Shown one piece after another: positions 19,785 to 32,643 of a stretch of 64,000 nt of DNA (positions are counted from its first letter, which is position 1; the number at the start of each line of letters is the position of its first letter). The position numbers and the translations under genes are program-made. Under the pieces are notes generated by a model. It had not been told where the DNA came from. It did not search any database and worked only from the letters and a program-made list of their open reading frames with translations. This DNA is from Burkholderiaceae bacterium (GTDB lineage Bacteria; Pseudomonadota; Gammaproteobacteria; Burkholderiales; Burkholderiaceae_A). The DNA lies in assembly GCA_018402635.1 (NCBI GenBank), contig JAGYIP010000011.1:57588-121587 (forward strand), given 5' to 3'.

Positions 19785-20657
19785 CTACCAGCGCAACCCG
19801 CAAAGCTTATCAACCGGCCAGCCCGACCAGACCGGATCACAGCCGTCGGGCAGAACGGGAGCAGCACCGACATCGCAACGGCTTTCGGTGGGACTGTGAA
19901 AATCGCTGCCTCGCGATGCCTTGAGCCCCAGTTCCACCGAGATCTGCCGGTAACGCTGGGTATCGGTATGGCTATGACTGCCGGTCGAGACCTCAATGGC
20001 CCCGCCTCCAAGTGCCATAAACTCTTGCAAGAGGGCCCAGCGAGCGGTGTCGGTAAGCTTGTAGCGTGCAGGATGGGCGAGAACCGATAGGCCTCCTGAG
20101 TCGTGAATCCAGCCCAACGCCTGCGAGAGGCTTGCCCACTGATGGGGCACATAGCCGGGCTTACCCGGGGTAAGAAACCTGTCAAAGACCTCTTGAATAT
20201 GGTGGCAGACACCACGCGCCACCAAAGCCCGAGCGAAATGCGTGCGTCCAATGAGATTAGGGTTGCCCGCATAGGCCATGGCCTCATTAAGCACCGACGG
20301 CAGCCCATGGGCCTGAAGGCCCGCATCCATATCCTTAGCCCGCTCGCGGCGACTAACCTGCAGCTGCTGAAGGTTGGAGGCCAAAGGCCCATGACTGGGG
20401 TCAAAGCCAAGACCCACCAGATGCAGGGTTTCACCGCCCCAGCTCACCGAAATTTCAACACCATTTAAAAACCCAACCCGAGAGTCCATGGCGGCCTGCC
20501 GAGCCTGAGCAAGCCCATCAATGGTGTCATGGTCGGTCAGCGCCATAAGCTGAAGTCCATTGGCAAGCCCGCGTTCGACCAGCTCGCAAGGCCCCACCAC
20601 GCCATCGGATGCGGTGGAGTGCATATGAAGGTCAACATTAATGTCTTGTGGCACCAT
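19785..20657 (-). CDS. PHP-domain phosphoesterase (RNase AM / nucleoside bisphosphate phosphatase type)
   Basis: A 290-residue PHP protein with motif I DLHMHSTASDG, LTDHDT, the NGVEIS glutamate, AHPARY and a C-terminal SDFH. These mark the YciV/RNase AM group, which removes the 3' phosphate of nucleoside 3',5'-bisphosphates and trims RNA 5' ends. ATG 20657 is a few residues ahead of the conserved core. It is divergent from the gamma-carbonic anhydrase gene across 47 bases. The family assignment is firm, the exact substrate is inferred. Confidence 0.87.
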   Translation of the reverse strand: MVPQDINVDLHMHSTASDGVVGPCELVERGLANGLQLMALTDHDTIDGLAQARQAAMDSRVGFLNGVEISVSWGGETLHLVGLGFDPSHGPLASNLQQLQVSRRERAKDMDAGLQAHGLPSVLNEAMAYAGNPNLIGRTHFARALVARGVCHHIQEVFDRFLTPGKPGYVPHQWASLSQALGWIHDSGGLSVLAHPARYKLTDTARWALLQEFMALGGGAIEVSTGSHSHTDTQRYRQISVELGLKASRGSDFHSPTESRCDVGAAPVLPDGCDPVWSGWPVDKLCGLRW

Positions 20658-20704
20658 GGTTCTATTGTCCGTGAAATTTCATTCTTATTACGAAAATACC
20701 TGCC

Positions 20705-21256
20705 ATGCCTTTATTTCAGCTTGGTCAAGACCGTCCTCAAGTGCACCCCTCCGTCTTCGTTGCCCCCGGCGCAATCGTGGTTGGCAAGGTGGAGCTGCAA
20801 GAAAACAGCAGCATCTGGTTTAACGTCAGCCTAAGAGGCGACAACGACCTTATCGTTCTTGGTGAGGGCTCCAATATTCAAGAGGGCTCGGTTCTGCACA
20901 CAGACACCGGTCACCCCTTAACCATTGGCAAACGGGTGACGGTTGGACATCAGGCCATGCTGCACGGCTGCACCATTGGCGACGAATCGCTTATTGGCAT
21001 GCAGGCCATTCTTTTAAACGGGGCTCAGGTAGGCAGGCACTGCATTATTGGGGCGGGCGCCCTTGTAACTGGCAATACAGTAATACCCGAGGGCAGCATG
21101 GTGCTTGGCTCACCTGCCAAGGTGGTTCGCCCATTAAAGCCCGAAGAAATTGAAATGATTCGCCAGGCTGCAGCCGGCTATGTTGATCGGGCGAAACTTT
21201 TTAAGACCGAGCTTATCGCTCTGGATGGTACTGAAGGAATGTCTCGCCAGGCTTAA
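20705..21256 (+). CDS. Gamma-carbonic anhydrase family protein
   Basis: A 183-residue left-handed beta-helix hexapeptide protein of the YrdA/gamma-carbonic anhydrase family. Metal ligands are visible as HTDTGHP and VGHQAMLHGC, three histidines shared between subunits of a trimer. Many bacterial members lack proven carbonic anhydrase activity, so the reaction is uncertain. It sits alone on the plus strand and its last 44 bases overlap, tail-to-tail, the end of ftsB on the minus strand. Confidence 0.9.
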   Translation: MPLFQLGQDRPQVHPSVFVAPGAIVVGKVELQENSSIWFNVSLRGDNDLIVLGEGSNIQEGSVLHTDTGHPLTIGKRVTVGHQAMLHGCTIGDESLIGMQAILLNGAQVGRHCIIGAGALVTGNTVIPEGSMVLGSPAKVVRPLKPEEIEMIRQAAAGYVDRAKLFKTELIALDGTEGMSRQA

Positions 21257-21512
21257 GCAGGCCAAGCTCGAACCGAGCCCGTTCCTCGGCGGTTACGAAC
21301 CCATGGCGAAGATCTTTCAGTTCGGCCTGAAGTTCGGTAATGCGATGCTCTGTGTCAATAAGTTCAACGGCAAGGTTTTGAACCTGACGCTCCATGCGCC
21401 AGACCTCGAGCCAGCCGCCGTCACCAAACCACAGAGGAAGCTGAAGACTGGCCAGGCCAACAATAAGCCAGGTGCGTACCGAGGGAAGCCTTTGCTGAGC
21501 CGCTGCAAACAT
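21213..21512 (-). CDS. ftsB: Cell division protein FtsB
   Basis: FtsB is a small bitopic protein of the divisome that joins FtsL and FtsQ. The 99-residue protein has a short cytoplasmic part, one membrane segment (TWLIVGLASLQLPLWF), the FGDGGW turn, a coiled coil and the C-terminal EERARFELGLLKPGETF signature shared with E. coli FtsB. The ATG at 21512 is chosen from the family start; the open frame extends upstream into eno. It follows eno by seven bases. Its 3' end overlaps the carbonic anhydrase gene by 44 bases. Confidence 0.92.
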   Translation of the reverse strand: MFAAAQQRLPSVRTWLIVGLASLQLPLWFGDGGWLEVWRMERQVQNLAVELIDTEHRITELQAELKDLRHGFVTAEERARFELGLLKPGETFLQYHPER

Positions 21513-21519
21513 GCCCGAA

Positions 21520-22848
<1,329 letters not shown>

Positions 22849-22905
22849 TTAATTGCTTATGCGCCACATGCCCAGACTCCAGACTTGGCGAGAACTCAAA
22901 ATCCT

Positions 22906-23774
22906 TTAGAAGTCATGCTCCAAGAAGGCGGAGGATTTCGTCACGCGATCAAGGGCCACCAGCTGCTCAAGAAGACCCTTCATTTTTGCAAGCGGCACGG
23001 CGTTCGGCCCATCGGACAAGGCCTTCTCGGGATTCGGATGGGTCTCCATAAAAAGGCCCGCAACGCCAACGGCAATGGCCGCTCGCGCAAGCACAGGAAC
23101 AAACTCGCGCTGCCCACCACTGCTTGTGCCCTGCCCGCCAGGCAGTTGTACCGAATGCGTGGCATCAAAGACCACGGGGCAGTCGGTCTGGCGCATGATG
23201 GCAAGGCTGCGCATATCACTGACTAAATTGTTGTAGCCAAAACTGGTCCCGCGCTCGCAGGCCATGAATCGATCTTCCGACAGACCCGCCTCACGGGCTG
23301 CAGCCTTGGCCTTGGCCATGACCTGAATCATGTCTTGAGGTGCTAAGAACTGGCCCTTCTTAATATTCACAGGCCTGCCGCTTTGCGCGACCGCACGAAT
23401 AAAATCGGTCTGCCGGCATAAAAAGGCAGGCGTCTGAAGCACATCGACAACCTGGGCAACCTCGGCTACCTCGTGCTCGGTATGGACATCGGTTAACACG
23501 GGTACATTGAGAGCCTTGCGAACCGACTGCAAAATGGCCAAGCCCTGATCGCGACCAAGCCCACGAAACGACGAACCTGAGGAACGGTTAGCCTTGTCGT
23601 AGCTTGATTTAAAAATAAATGCAATGCCAAGCTCGGCGCAGATTTCTTGAAGCCTGCCGGCTGTCTCCATTTGCAGCGCCTCGGACTCCACAACGCAGGG
23701 GCCCGCAATAAGAAAGAAAGGCTGACCAAGCCCCGCCTTAAAGCCTGCCAATTCAATGGTGGGGAAACCGGCCA

Positions 23775-23775
<1 letters not shown>
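22906..23775 (-). CDS. kdsA: 3-deoxy-8-phosphooctulonate synthase
   Basis: KdsA condenses phosphoenolpyruvate with arabinose 5-phosphate to give KDO 8-phosphate for lipopolysaccharide. The 289-residue protein has AGPCVVES with Cys27 where E. coli KdsA has an asparagine. That cysteine marks the metal-dependent class II enzymes. The [11 protein letters not shown] motif is intact. Its ATG shares one base with the pyrG stop (TAATG), so translation is coupled. Confidence 0.97.
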
Positions 23776-26099
<2,324 letters not shown>

Positions 26100-26103
<4 letters not shown>

Positions 26104-26807
26104 GACCGAGCCTCCTGCCGCGTGACGACTTTTTCAATGGTCTTCTCCGGGTGTGCATTTAAAACAAGTCGTCGCACAAAAATACCCGGGGTATGAATCT
26201 CATCAGGGTCGAGGCTGCCGTTATCAACAATTTCTTCGACTTCGACCACTGTCATTTTGCTTGCCATGGCCACATTAGGGTTGAAGTTACGTGAGGTGTA
26301 GCGGTAGACCAGGTTGCCCGCCTTGTCCGCCTTCCAGGCCTTTACCAAAGAGACATCGGCCGTAAGGCTGCGCTCCATTAAATAGGTCTCGCCATTGAAC
26401 TCGCGGGTCTCTTTGCCCTCGGCCACCACGGTGCCCACACCGGTTCGCGTAAAAAAGGCCGGAATACCGCAGCCGCCTGCGCGTAACTTTTCTGCCAGAG
26501 TGCCCTGAGGGGTGAACTCAAGCTCAAGCTCACCCGCTAAAAACTGGCGCTCAAACTCTTTGTTCTCGCCCACATACGAGGAGATCATTTTCTTAACCTG
26601 TCGCGTCTCAAGCAAAGTGCCCAGGCCCTTGCCATCGACACCCGCATTGTTACTAATGGCGGTAAGCCCCTTCACACCAAGCTGACGCACAGCATCAATA
26701 AGCGCCTCGGGAATGCCGCAAAGGCCAAAGCCGCCAACGGCAATGGTCATGTTGTCCCTAAGGACATCATGCAGCGCCGACTGCGCGTTGGGATAGATTT
26801 TGTTCAT
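26100..26807 (-). CDS. scoA: 3-oxoacid CoA-transferase subunit A
   Basis: The A subunit, 235 residues, with the family motifs [10 protein letters not shown] and [12 protein letters not shown] near the N-terminus and the [14 protein letters not shown]oA-binding region. It is the first gene of the scoAB pair and is transcribed away from the ETF-ubiquinone oxidoreductase gene across 120 bases, so both promoters must lie there. The pairing fits the use of short-chain acyl-CoA derived electrons. Confidence 0.92.
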
Positions 26808-26927
26808 ACCAAAGGCTCCCCGCGGTGTTTTTCGTTCATTTCAACCCTAAAAACTACTTACTGTTAAAGGGTAAGGATGCGATCGACCGCTAGAATTGAA
26901 AAATAGCTTGTAGTGTAGAGGATTGCC

Positions 26928-28592
26928 ATGCAACGAGATGCTGTTGATTACGACCTTGTGATTGTCGGAGGTGGGCCTGCTGGTCTAGCCGCTGCTATTC
27001 GCGCCAAACAGCTCAGTCAGGCCATTGGCGCCGAGCTTTCGGTCTGCCTTGTCGAAAAGGCAGCTGAAATTGGGGGGCATATTCTGTCGGGTGCCGTCAT
27101 CGACCCCCGTGGCCTGCAAGAACTCATACCCGACTGGGAAAAGCAGGGCGCTCCCTTGAACACACCGGTCACGCAAGACCAGTTTCTGTTTCTCTCGGAA
27201 AACGGTCAGACCCGGGTGCCTACGGCGCTTTTGCCCTCTTGCTTTAAAAACCACGGCAATTACATCGCTAGCCTAAGCGACCTCGTGAAATGGCTTGGGC
27301 AGCAGGCTGAAGCCCTGGGTGTTGAAATTTATCCAGGCTTTGCTGCTGCCGAGCTGCTCTACAACCCGCAGGGCGAGGTCTGTGGCATTGCCACTGGCAA
27401 CATGGGAGTTGGCAAAGATGGCAAGCCCACCAATCAATTCCAGCCAGGCATGGAGCTAAGGGCGCGCTACACCTTGTTTGCCGAAGGCTCCCGCGGCCAC
27501 CTGGGCCGCCAGCTTATTGAGCGCTTTAACTTAAACCGCAATGCCGACCCTCAGAGCTACGCCATTGGCATTAAAGAGCTTTGGCAGGTCAGCCCCGAGC
27601 AATCCAGGCCCGGCCTGGTGGTGCATACCGCAGGCTGGCCACTGGACAATCAAACCTACGGCGGCTCGTTTCTTTATCACCTGAACAATCAGCAGGTGGC
27701 CATTGGCCTTGTTGTCGGGCTTAACTACCGAAACCCTTGGCTTTCGCCCTTTGAAGAATTCCAAAGGCTTAAGTCGCATCCAGCCATTGGCAAGACACTG
27801 GAAGGTGGTAAGCGAATCGGTTATGGCGCAAGGGCTATTACCGCAGGCGGCTTAAACAGTCTTCCCGAGCTTATTTTTCCTGGTGGCGCCCTAATTGGCT
27901 GCGAGGCAGGCTTCTTAAATGCCTCACGCATTAAAGGAAGTCATGCCGCCATTAAAACCGGAATGCTGGCTGCCGAGGCCTGCGTGCAGGCCCTGCAGCA
28001 GCCCGAATCCCCCGCCTTGCTTACCGACTACCCGAAGGCCTTTAAGGCCAGTTGGCTTTATGACGAGTTGTACAAGGCCCGTAACTTTAAGCCTGCCATG
28101 AGTAAAGGCCTGTGGCTTGGAACACTGCTGGTGGGCATTGACCAGAGACTCTTCGGGGGCCGCGCACCATGGACATTGCATAACCGCAAACCCGACCATA
28201 CCTACCTTGAGCCCGCCGACCAGCACAGCCCTATTCAGTACCCCAAGCCCGATGGTCTGCTGCGGTTTGACCGGCTGTCTTCGGTTTTTTTATCAAACAC
28301 CAATCACGAAGAAAACCAGCCTGGGCATCTCACCTTAAAAGACAGCACGGTGCCCGTGGCCCTTAACCTAACCCGCTATGCCGGACCAGAGGCGCGCTAC
28401 TGCCCTGCAGGCGTTTATGAATACCTAAACGACCAAGGCCAGCCCGTGGTAACGCCAAGTGACGGGGCCCAGCTTCGTATCAACGCCCAGAACTGCGTTC
28501 ACTGCAAGACCTGTGACATTAAAGACCCAAGCCAAAACATCGTCTGGGTAAGCCCCGAGGGCGGGGGCGGCCCGAACTACGCGGGCATGTAA
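26928..28592 (+). CDS. Electron transfer flavoprotein-ubiquinone oxidoreductase
   Basis: This 554-residue FAD and 4Fe-4S protein passes electrons from electron transfer flavoprotein, reduced by acyl-CoA dehydrogenases, to ubiquinone at the membrane. The N-terminal dinucleotide fold reads VIVGGGPAGLAAA. The C-terminal cluster ligands are RYCPAGVYE and NCVHCKTCDIKDP. Length matches known enzymes (about 550-560). The ATG lies after a GAGG-containing stretch. Confidence 0.95.
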   Translation: MQRDAVDYDLVIVGGGPAGLAAAIRAKQLSQAIGAELSVCLVEKAAEIGGHILSGAVIDPRGLQELIPDWEKQGAPLNTPVTQDQFLFLSENGQTRVPTALLPSCFKNHGNYIASLSDLVKWLGQQAEALGVEIYPGFAAAELLYNPQGEVCGIATGNMGVGKDGKPTNQFQPGMELRARYTLFAEGSRGHLGRQLIERFNLNRNADPQSYAIGIKELWQVSPEQSRPGLVVHTAGWPLDNQTYGGSFLYHLNNQQVAIGLVVGLNYRNPWLSPFEEFQRLKSHPAIGKTLEGGKRIGYGARAITAGGLNSLPELIFPGGALIGCEAGFLNASRIKGSHAAIKTGMLAAEACVQALQQPESPALLTDYPKAFKASWLYDELYKARNFKPAMSKGLWLGTLLVGIDQRLFGGRAPWTLHNRKPDHTYLEPADQHSPIQYPKPDGLLRFDRLSSVFLSNTNHEENQPGHLTLKDSTVPVALNLTRYAGPEARYCPAGVYEYLNDQGQPVVTPSDGAQLRINAQNCVHCKTCDIKDPSQNIVWVSPEGGGGPNYAGM

Positions 28593-28625
28593 GCTCAAGA
28601 GGTCTAGCCCTAATATTCGCCTGGC

Positions 28626-29642
28626 TTATTCCACCAGCTTCGGGTCTTTCTGAACAATCGCAACCAGGGTTCGTAGAACAAGCCAAAAAACCAAGGCCGT
28701 TGTAACAACAACGGCTGTGCCCGCCAGGGCTGTCATGGCAGGATGCGGAACAAAGCTTTGATAAATTAAGCAGGCCGTTGCAAAGGCTGCCGTTGGAAAT
28801 GAAAAGGCCCACCACGACATGTAAAAAGGAATACGTGCAAACCGATGCACCTGGCTTAGAAGAAACAGGGCAAAGAAAATGGCGAGCCCAAAAAGCAGAT
28901 GCCCAATCACATCAAGCGAGCGCCCATCGGCAAACTGCTGGGTTAACAAGACCCAAGAAATAAACCCAACCGCAGGGGGCGCAAGAAAAATACAAAGTGT
29001 GGGAACCAGTTGCTCGGGAAAGGCTGGCTGCACAAACAAGAGCCGTGCAAGCACCAGGGTCAGCAAAACACCCCAGAACAAAATGCCCACGGCAAAAAAC
29101 CACCAAGAAATTTCCACGTAGCCCAGGGGTACGCCCGCCAGAGGAATCACAACATTGGCAACGGCTGGAATAAACCAGACCGGGCTGGCATGGACAGGCT
29201 GCAGGGTTTCACGATGCACCCAGGCATTAAGAACCAAGACCATAACCAGCAACTGCATCAGGGCCCCAATAATCCATAAGGGTTCGGCCAATGGGGCGAA
29301 CTGCCCTAGGGCGACGGTGGCCAACAAGGCAAACGAGACCGAAATAGTGGCAAAGAACGAAGACTTCACGGGGTGTAGCCATTCGGCCCGAACCGCTGCA
29401 GGGTCGCGCAGCCATTTGCGCAGGTAGAACACAAACAAGACCAGAAAGACAAAAAAGGCAAGAAGGCTTACGCCCAGAGCAACATGACCCGAAAACTCGG
29501 GCATCCAGCCAAGCCGGCTCATGCGCCCCCAGACAAGGGCTAAGCCTGTAAGGCCCATGACCATTGTGAAAGAGGCCAGCGGAAGCCGTTGAAAAAACGA
29601 TGGGGGAACAGCCACCGATGACAAGGGGGAGGGTTCAGGCAT
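28626..29642 (-). CDS. TDT/SLAC1-family membrane transporter
   Basis: A 338-residue integral membrane protein with about ten hydrophobic segments and no other domain. It resembles the tellurite-resistance/dicarboxylate transporter family (TehA, Mae1, SLAC1), which includes anion channels, C4-dicarboxylate and sulfite exporters. Features seen: FFQRLPLASFTMVMGLTGLALVWGR near the start and SWWAFSFPTAAFATA late in the protein, typical of the family. It runs divergently from lexA. The substrate is unknown. Confidence 0.85.
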   Translation of the reverse strand: MPEPSPLSSVAVPPSFFQRLPLASFTMVMGLTGLALVWGRMSRLGWMPEFSGHVALGVSLLAFFVFLVLFVFYLRKWLRDPAAVRAEWLHPVKSSFFATISVSFALLATVALGQFAPLAEPLWIIGALMQLLVMVLVLNAWVHRETLQPVHASPVWFIPAVANVVIPLAGVPLGYVEISWWFFAVGILFWGVLLTLVLARLLFVQPAFPEQLVPTLCIFLAPPAVGFISWVLLTQQFADGRSLDVIGHLLFGLAIFFALFLLSQVHRFARIPFYMSWWAFSFPTAAFATACLIYQSFVPHPAMTALAGTAVVVTTALVFWLVLRTLVAIVQKDPKLVE

Positions 29643-29691
29643 GGAAGGCCATTAAGAAAGAGGTGGTTGCATAAAAAGCAAAGAAGAAGTA

Positions 29692-29707
29692 CTGTATAAA
29701 AAACCAG
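29692..29707 (+). promoter_or_regulatory. SOS box (LexA operator)
   Basis: CTG, ten bases, CAG: CTGTATAAAAAACCAG, matching the E. coli consensus CTG-N10-CAG. It lies 17 bases before the lexA ATG, as expected for LexA autoregulation, and would control the lexA-imuA-imuB-dnaE2 transcript. It is also close enough to affect the divergent transporter gene. Confidence 0.8.
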
Positions 29708-29709
29708 CA

Positions 29710-29725
29710 CTGAAAGGGTATACAT
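29710..29725 (+). promoter_or_regulatory. Imperfect second SOS-like box overlapping lexA start
   Basis: CTG at 29710-29712 followed ten bases later by CAT instead of CAG, running into the lexA start codon. Enteric lexA genes carry two tandem boxes, so this may be a weak second site; the mismatch in the invariant half-site makes it doubtful. Confidence 0.3.
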
Positions 29726-30374
29726 GCAAATTCTTACCGAACGCCAAAACGAAATCCTTCGTTTCATTGCTAAGCATATCGAAGACACGGGCTTTCCCCC
29801 CACCCGGCTCGAAATTTGTTCAGCCTTGGGTTTTAAATCGCCCAATGCCGCCGAAACGCACCTAAAGGCGCTGGCCAAAAAGGGGGCTATTTCTATGGTG
29901 CCAGGTGCCTCGCGAAGCATTCGTCTCATAACAAACCTGGTTACCAGGGCCCAAAACCTTGCCGAGCAGCTCAGCATTCCTTTGGTCGGAAGGGTCGCAG
30001 CAGGCTCACCCATTCTCGCCCAAGAGCATCTTGAGGCTCAGTATCAAATCGACCCGCAGCTCTTTCCCATGGCCCCCGACTACCTTCTTAAGGTTCGCGG
30101 CATGAGCATGCGTAACGCTGGCATTCTTCACGACGACCTTTTGGCTGTTAAAAGGCTCTCAGGTGGTCTTTCTGAAACCCGCGACGGCCAAATTGTGGTG
30201 GCCCGGCTCGAAGAAGACGTCACGGTCAAACGGTTTAAACGAGACGGGAAAAAAATCGTCCTGCTTCCTGAAAACCCCGACTTTGAACCCATTGTGGTCG
30301 ACCCTAGCCAAGATTTTTTGGCCATCGAGGGTCTGGCCGTTGGTGTTATTCGCAACCCCAGGTCGGGGCTTTAA
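29724..30374 (+). CDS. lexA: SOS repressor LexA
   Basis: LexA represses SOS genes and cleaves itself when RecA filaments form on damaged DNA. The 216-residue protein has an N-terminal winged helix ([16 protein letters not shown]), the Ala93-Gly94 cleavage site (VAAGSPI) and the Ser128/Lys169 catalytic dyad (RGMSM, VTVKRF). Its own SOS box lies upstream. It heads the lexA-imuA-imuB-dnaE2 cassette, a widespread damage-inducible mutagenesis module in Proteobacteria. Confidence 0.96.
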   Translation: MQILTERQNEILRFIAKHIEDTGFPPTRLEICSALGFKSPNAAETHLKALAKKGAISMVPGASRSIRLITNLVTRAQNLAEQLSIPLVGRVAAGSPILAQEHLEAQYQIDPQLFPMAPDYLLKVRGMSMRNAGILHDDLLAVKRLSGGLSETRDGQIVVARLEEDVTVKRFKRDGKKIVLLPENPDFEPIVVDPSQDFLAIEGLAVGVIRNPRSGL

Positions 30375-30392
30375 AGCCTAGGCTGCCTTGCA

Positions 30393-31234
30393 ATGAAGCA
30401 CGAGGCCATTCATAGCCTGCTTCGTCAAGAGCCTCGGCTTTGGCGGGCGGCAAGCCTAAGCACCACGGGCCTAGCGCCCGGGCAAGGGGCAAGCCTTGCC
30501 ACAGGGCATGCCGAACTTAACCAACAACTGCCAGGCCAGGGCTGGCCAAGGGGCTGCCTTACCGAACTGTTGGTAAGGGCTCTAGGCATTGGCGAGATGC
30601 GTCTGCTTGCCCCGGCGCTTGGCCTGCTGGCACAGCAAAAAAGAAAATTATTTTTTTGGCGCCTCCTCATATGCCTTATGCGCCAGCACTTTCTGGGCTT
30701 GGGCTCTCGGCTGAGGCCATTCTTATTATTCGGGCCCAGAACACGGCCGACCGTCTCTGGGCCCTTGAACAAACCCTACGCTCCAATGCCTTTGGCGCTC
30801 TTTTGGCATGGGTCGACGAGCCCAGTCGCAACGAGTCATTGCGTCGGTTCCAACTGGCATCACGCACGGCCCAAGGCCCTGTCTTTTTGTTTCGGCCTTG
30901 GTCCGCCCAGAACAACCCCTCGCCTGCACCGCTTAGGCTCTGCCTTTTGCCACGCCGATACCCGGGGCTTGCTGTGCAAATTATTAAGCGGCGGGGCCCT
31001 GTGCAGCTCGATCCCGTTTTGGTCAATCTGCCCATCGCACATCCTGCCATGCAGGGTCTTGCACGCACCTACGAACGCGCCTCTCAGCAGCCTAAGCATC
31101 CTGCACTCGGGTTTAACCGCCTTAATGCCCATCCCCAGCTTCAAACCTCTCAAATACAAGGCATTGGCCATGCTCTGGATCGCCTGCCTCCTTCCGCCGC
31201 CCTCCCCTGCGTCGGCTCAACACAGCCCTCTTAA
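30393..31234 (+). pseudogene. imuA: ImuA, frameshifted at a T7 run
   Basis: ImuA is the RecA/SulA-like accessory protein of the ImuA-ImuB-DnaE2 mutasome. The first 88 residues (WPRGCLTELL, MRLLAPALGLLAQQ) are in one frame from ATG 30393. The expected continuation, APPHMPYAPALSGLGL and RRYPGLAVQIIKRRGP, is in the -1 frame from 30656 to 31234. The switch falls on seven T residues (30651-30657); one more T would restore a single frame of about 280 residues. The unshifted frame instead runs on nonsensically until it meets imuB. Gene decay, an assembly indel or slippage at the T run are all possible. Confidence 0.75.
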
Positions 31235-32637
31235 AAGCCCTGCCCACGAAGGACCAAGCTCCCTTGAGCATGGCCCGTGCATGAAACCCGTGGGATGCAT
31301 CTTCCCAATGCAGCGCATAGAACGTATTGGCCAGTGGGCCCTGCAATTTACGCCCGAGGTCTGCCTTACCCAGACACCTCATGGCATTGTGCTTGAGCTC
31401 AGTCGATGTCTTCGGCTCTGGGGTGGGCTCACACAGCTTAAAGACCAACTGGTTAAAGGTCTTCATCAGTTTCAAGGTGAGGGTTCTCAGCCTGGTCTTT
31501 TTCTGGCCCATGCCCCCACCCCACGGGCTGCCGAATGGCTTGCCTATAACCAACAGCTACGCAGCAGGCCGTGGCCAGACACGGCGCAGGCCTCAAGTCT
31601 TCACGAGGCTGAAGGCCTCTTATCAAGGCTGCCTATTCAGGCTCTTCACGAGCTTGAATGCTGCGCCAGTTTTTTAACGTCCATTGGAATACACAACCTT
31701 GGCGGGGTTCTTAAACTGCCGCGGTCAGGCCTTGCCCAAAGGCTAGGCCGCCAGGGGCCTAAGGTTTTAAAAGCCATTGACCAGGCGCTTGGCTATGTTG
31801 CAGACCCCCGTGAGCCCCTTAAGCCACTTGAACATTTTCTTCAATGGCAAGAATTTACCGTGCCCACCGACTCGTGCAGCCTGCTTGCGAAAGCCAGTGA
31901 GCCACTTTTACACGAGGCCTTGGCCTGGCTAAAAATACGGCAACAGGGCCTAACCCAGGCAAGGTTTATTCTGCGCCAGGGCCGACAGACCAGTCAGTCC
32001 TTAGATCTGCATCTTGCCCAGCCCAGTCAAGACCTTTTGCAGCTGCAAAAACTCTGGCACGAAAAACTTCAGCACCAGCCGCTTCAACAAACTGTGCACA
32101 GCATTGGGCTTGAGGTTCTGGGCTCTGAGCCTATTCAGAGTCAGTCGGCGGGCCTCTTTCCAGGGCCCATCAGCCAGTCCGAAAGCCTGCAGAGTCTTGC
32201 CGAACGGCTTTACGGGCGGCTTGGTCAAACGGGGCTGGTGCAGCCCGAACTGCAGAACAGCCACCGGCCCGAAGAGGCCATGAAACTCAAAGGCCTGGGC
32301 CTTGGAACCAAGGGCACAGACAAAGCCAACAATCAAAGGCGTACGGTTTTAAGGCATGCAGGCTCTGGCCTAGGAACAAAGCTGCACGGGCTTAGACCTT
32401 CTTCGGCCAAGCTGGCTTTTAGAGTCACCCCTTGCGCTTAAGGTGCAGAACCATCGGCCCCAGTACCAGGGCCAGGCACTTGAACTTGCTTTGGGGCCCG
32501 AACGCATTGAGGCCGAATGGTGGTCCGAGCAGCCCTTGCAGCGCGACTACTTCGTTGCGCAGACCGGTCAACAACAAATGGTCTGGGTCTACCGCACACC
32601 CGCCCACCACTGGTTTCTTCACGGCTTTTTTGGCTAA
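31170..32637 (+). pseudogene. imuB: ImuB (Y-family-like polymerase homologue), shortened and frameshifted
   Basis: ImuB is a catalytically inactive Y-family protein that links DnaE2 to the beta clamp. ATG 31170 (MLWIA) is the family start. The core is clear: WALQFTPEVCL, LRLWGGLTQL, LAHAPTPRAAEWLA. The part before WALQFTP is about 60 residues, against roughly 100 usually. The frame stops at 32441, but the expected C-terminus, RPSWLLESPLAL, then GPERIEAEWW, RDYFVAQ and WFLHGFFG, continues in the +1 frame to 32637. The shift lies between about 32372 and 32406. The gene ends six bases before dnaE2. Confidence 0.75.
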
Positions 32638-32643
32638 GGCTCT

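Noticed and set aside
28593..28625. Terminator between the convergent ETF oxidoreductase and transporter genes
   Set aside because: No stable hairpin or T run is visible in the 33 bases.
30393..32441. A single 682-residue protein spanning imuA and imuB
   Set aside because: Only its first 88 residues and its second half resemble proteins; the middle is out-of-frame ImuA sequence. The true ImuA core lies in another frame, so this is a frameshift artefact, not a fusion.
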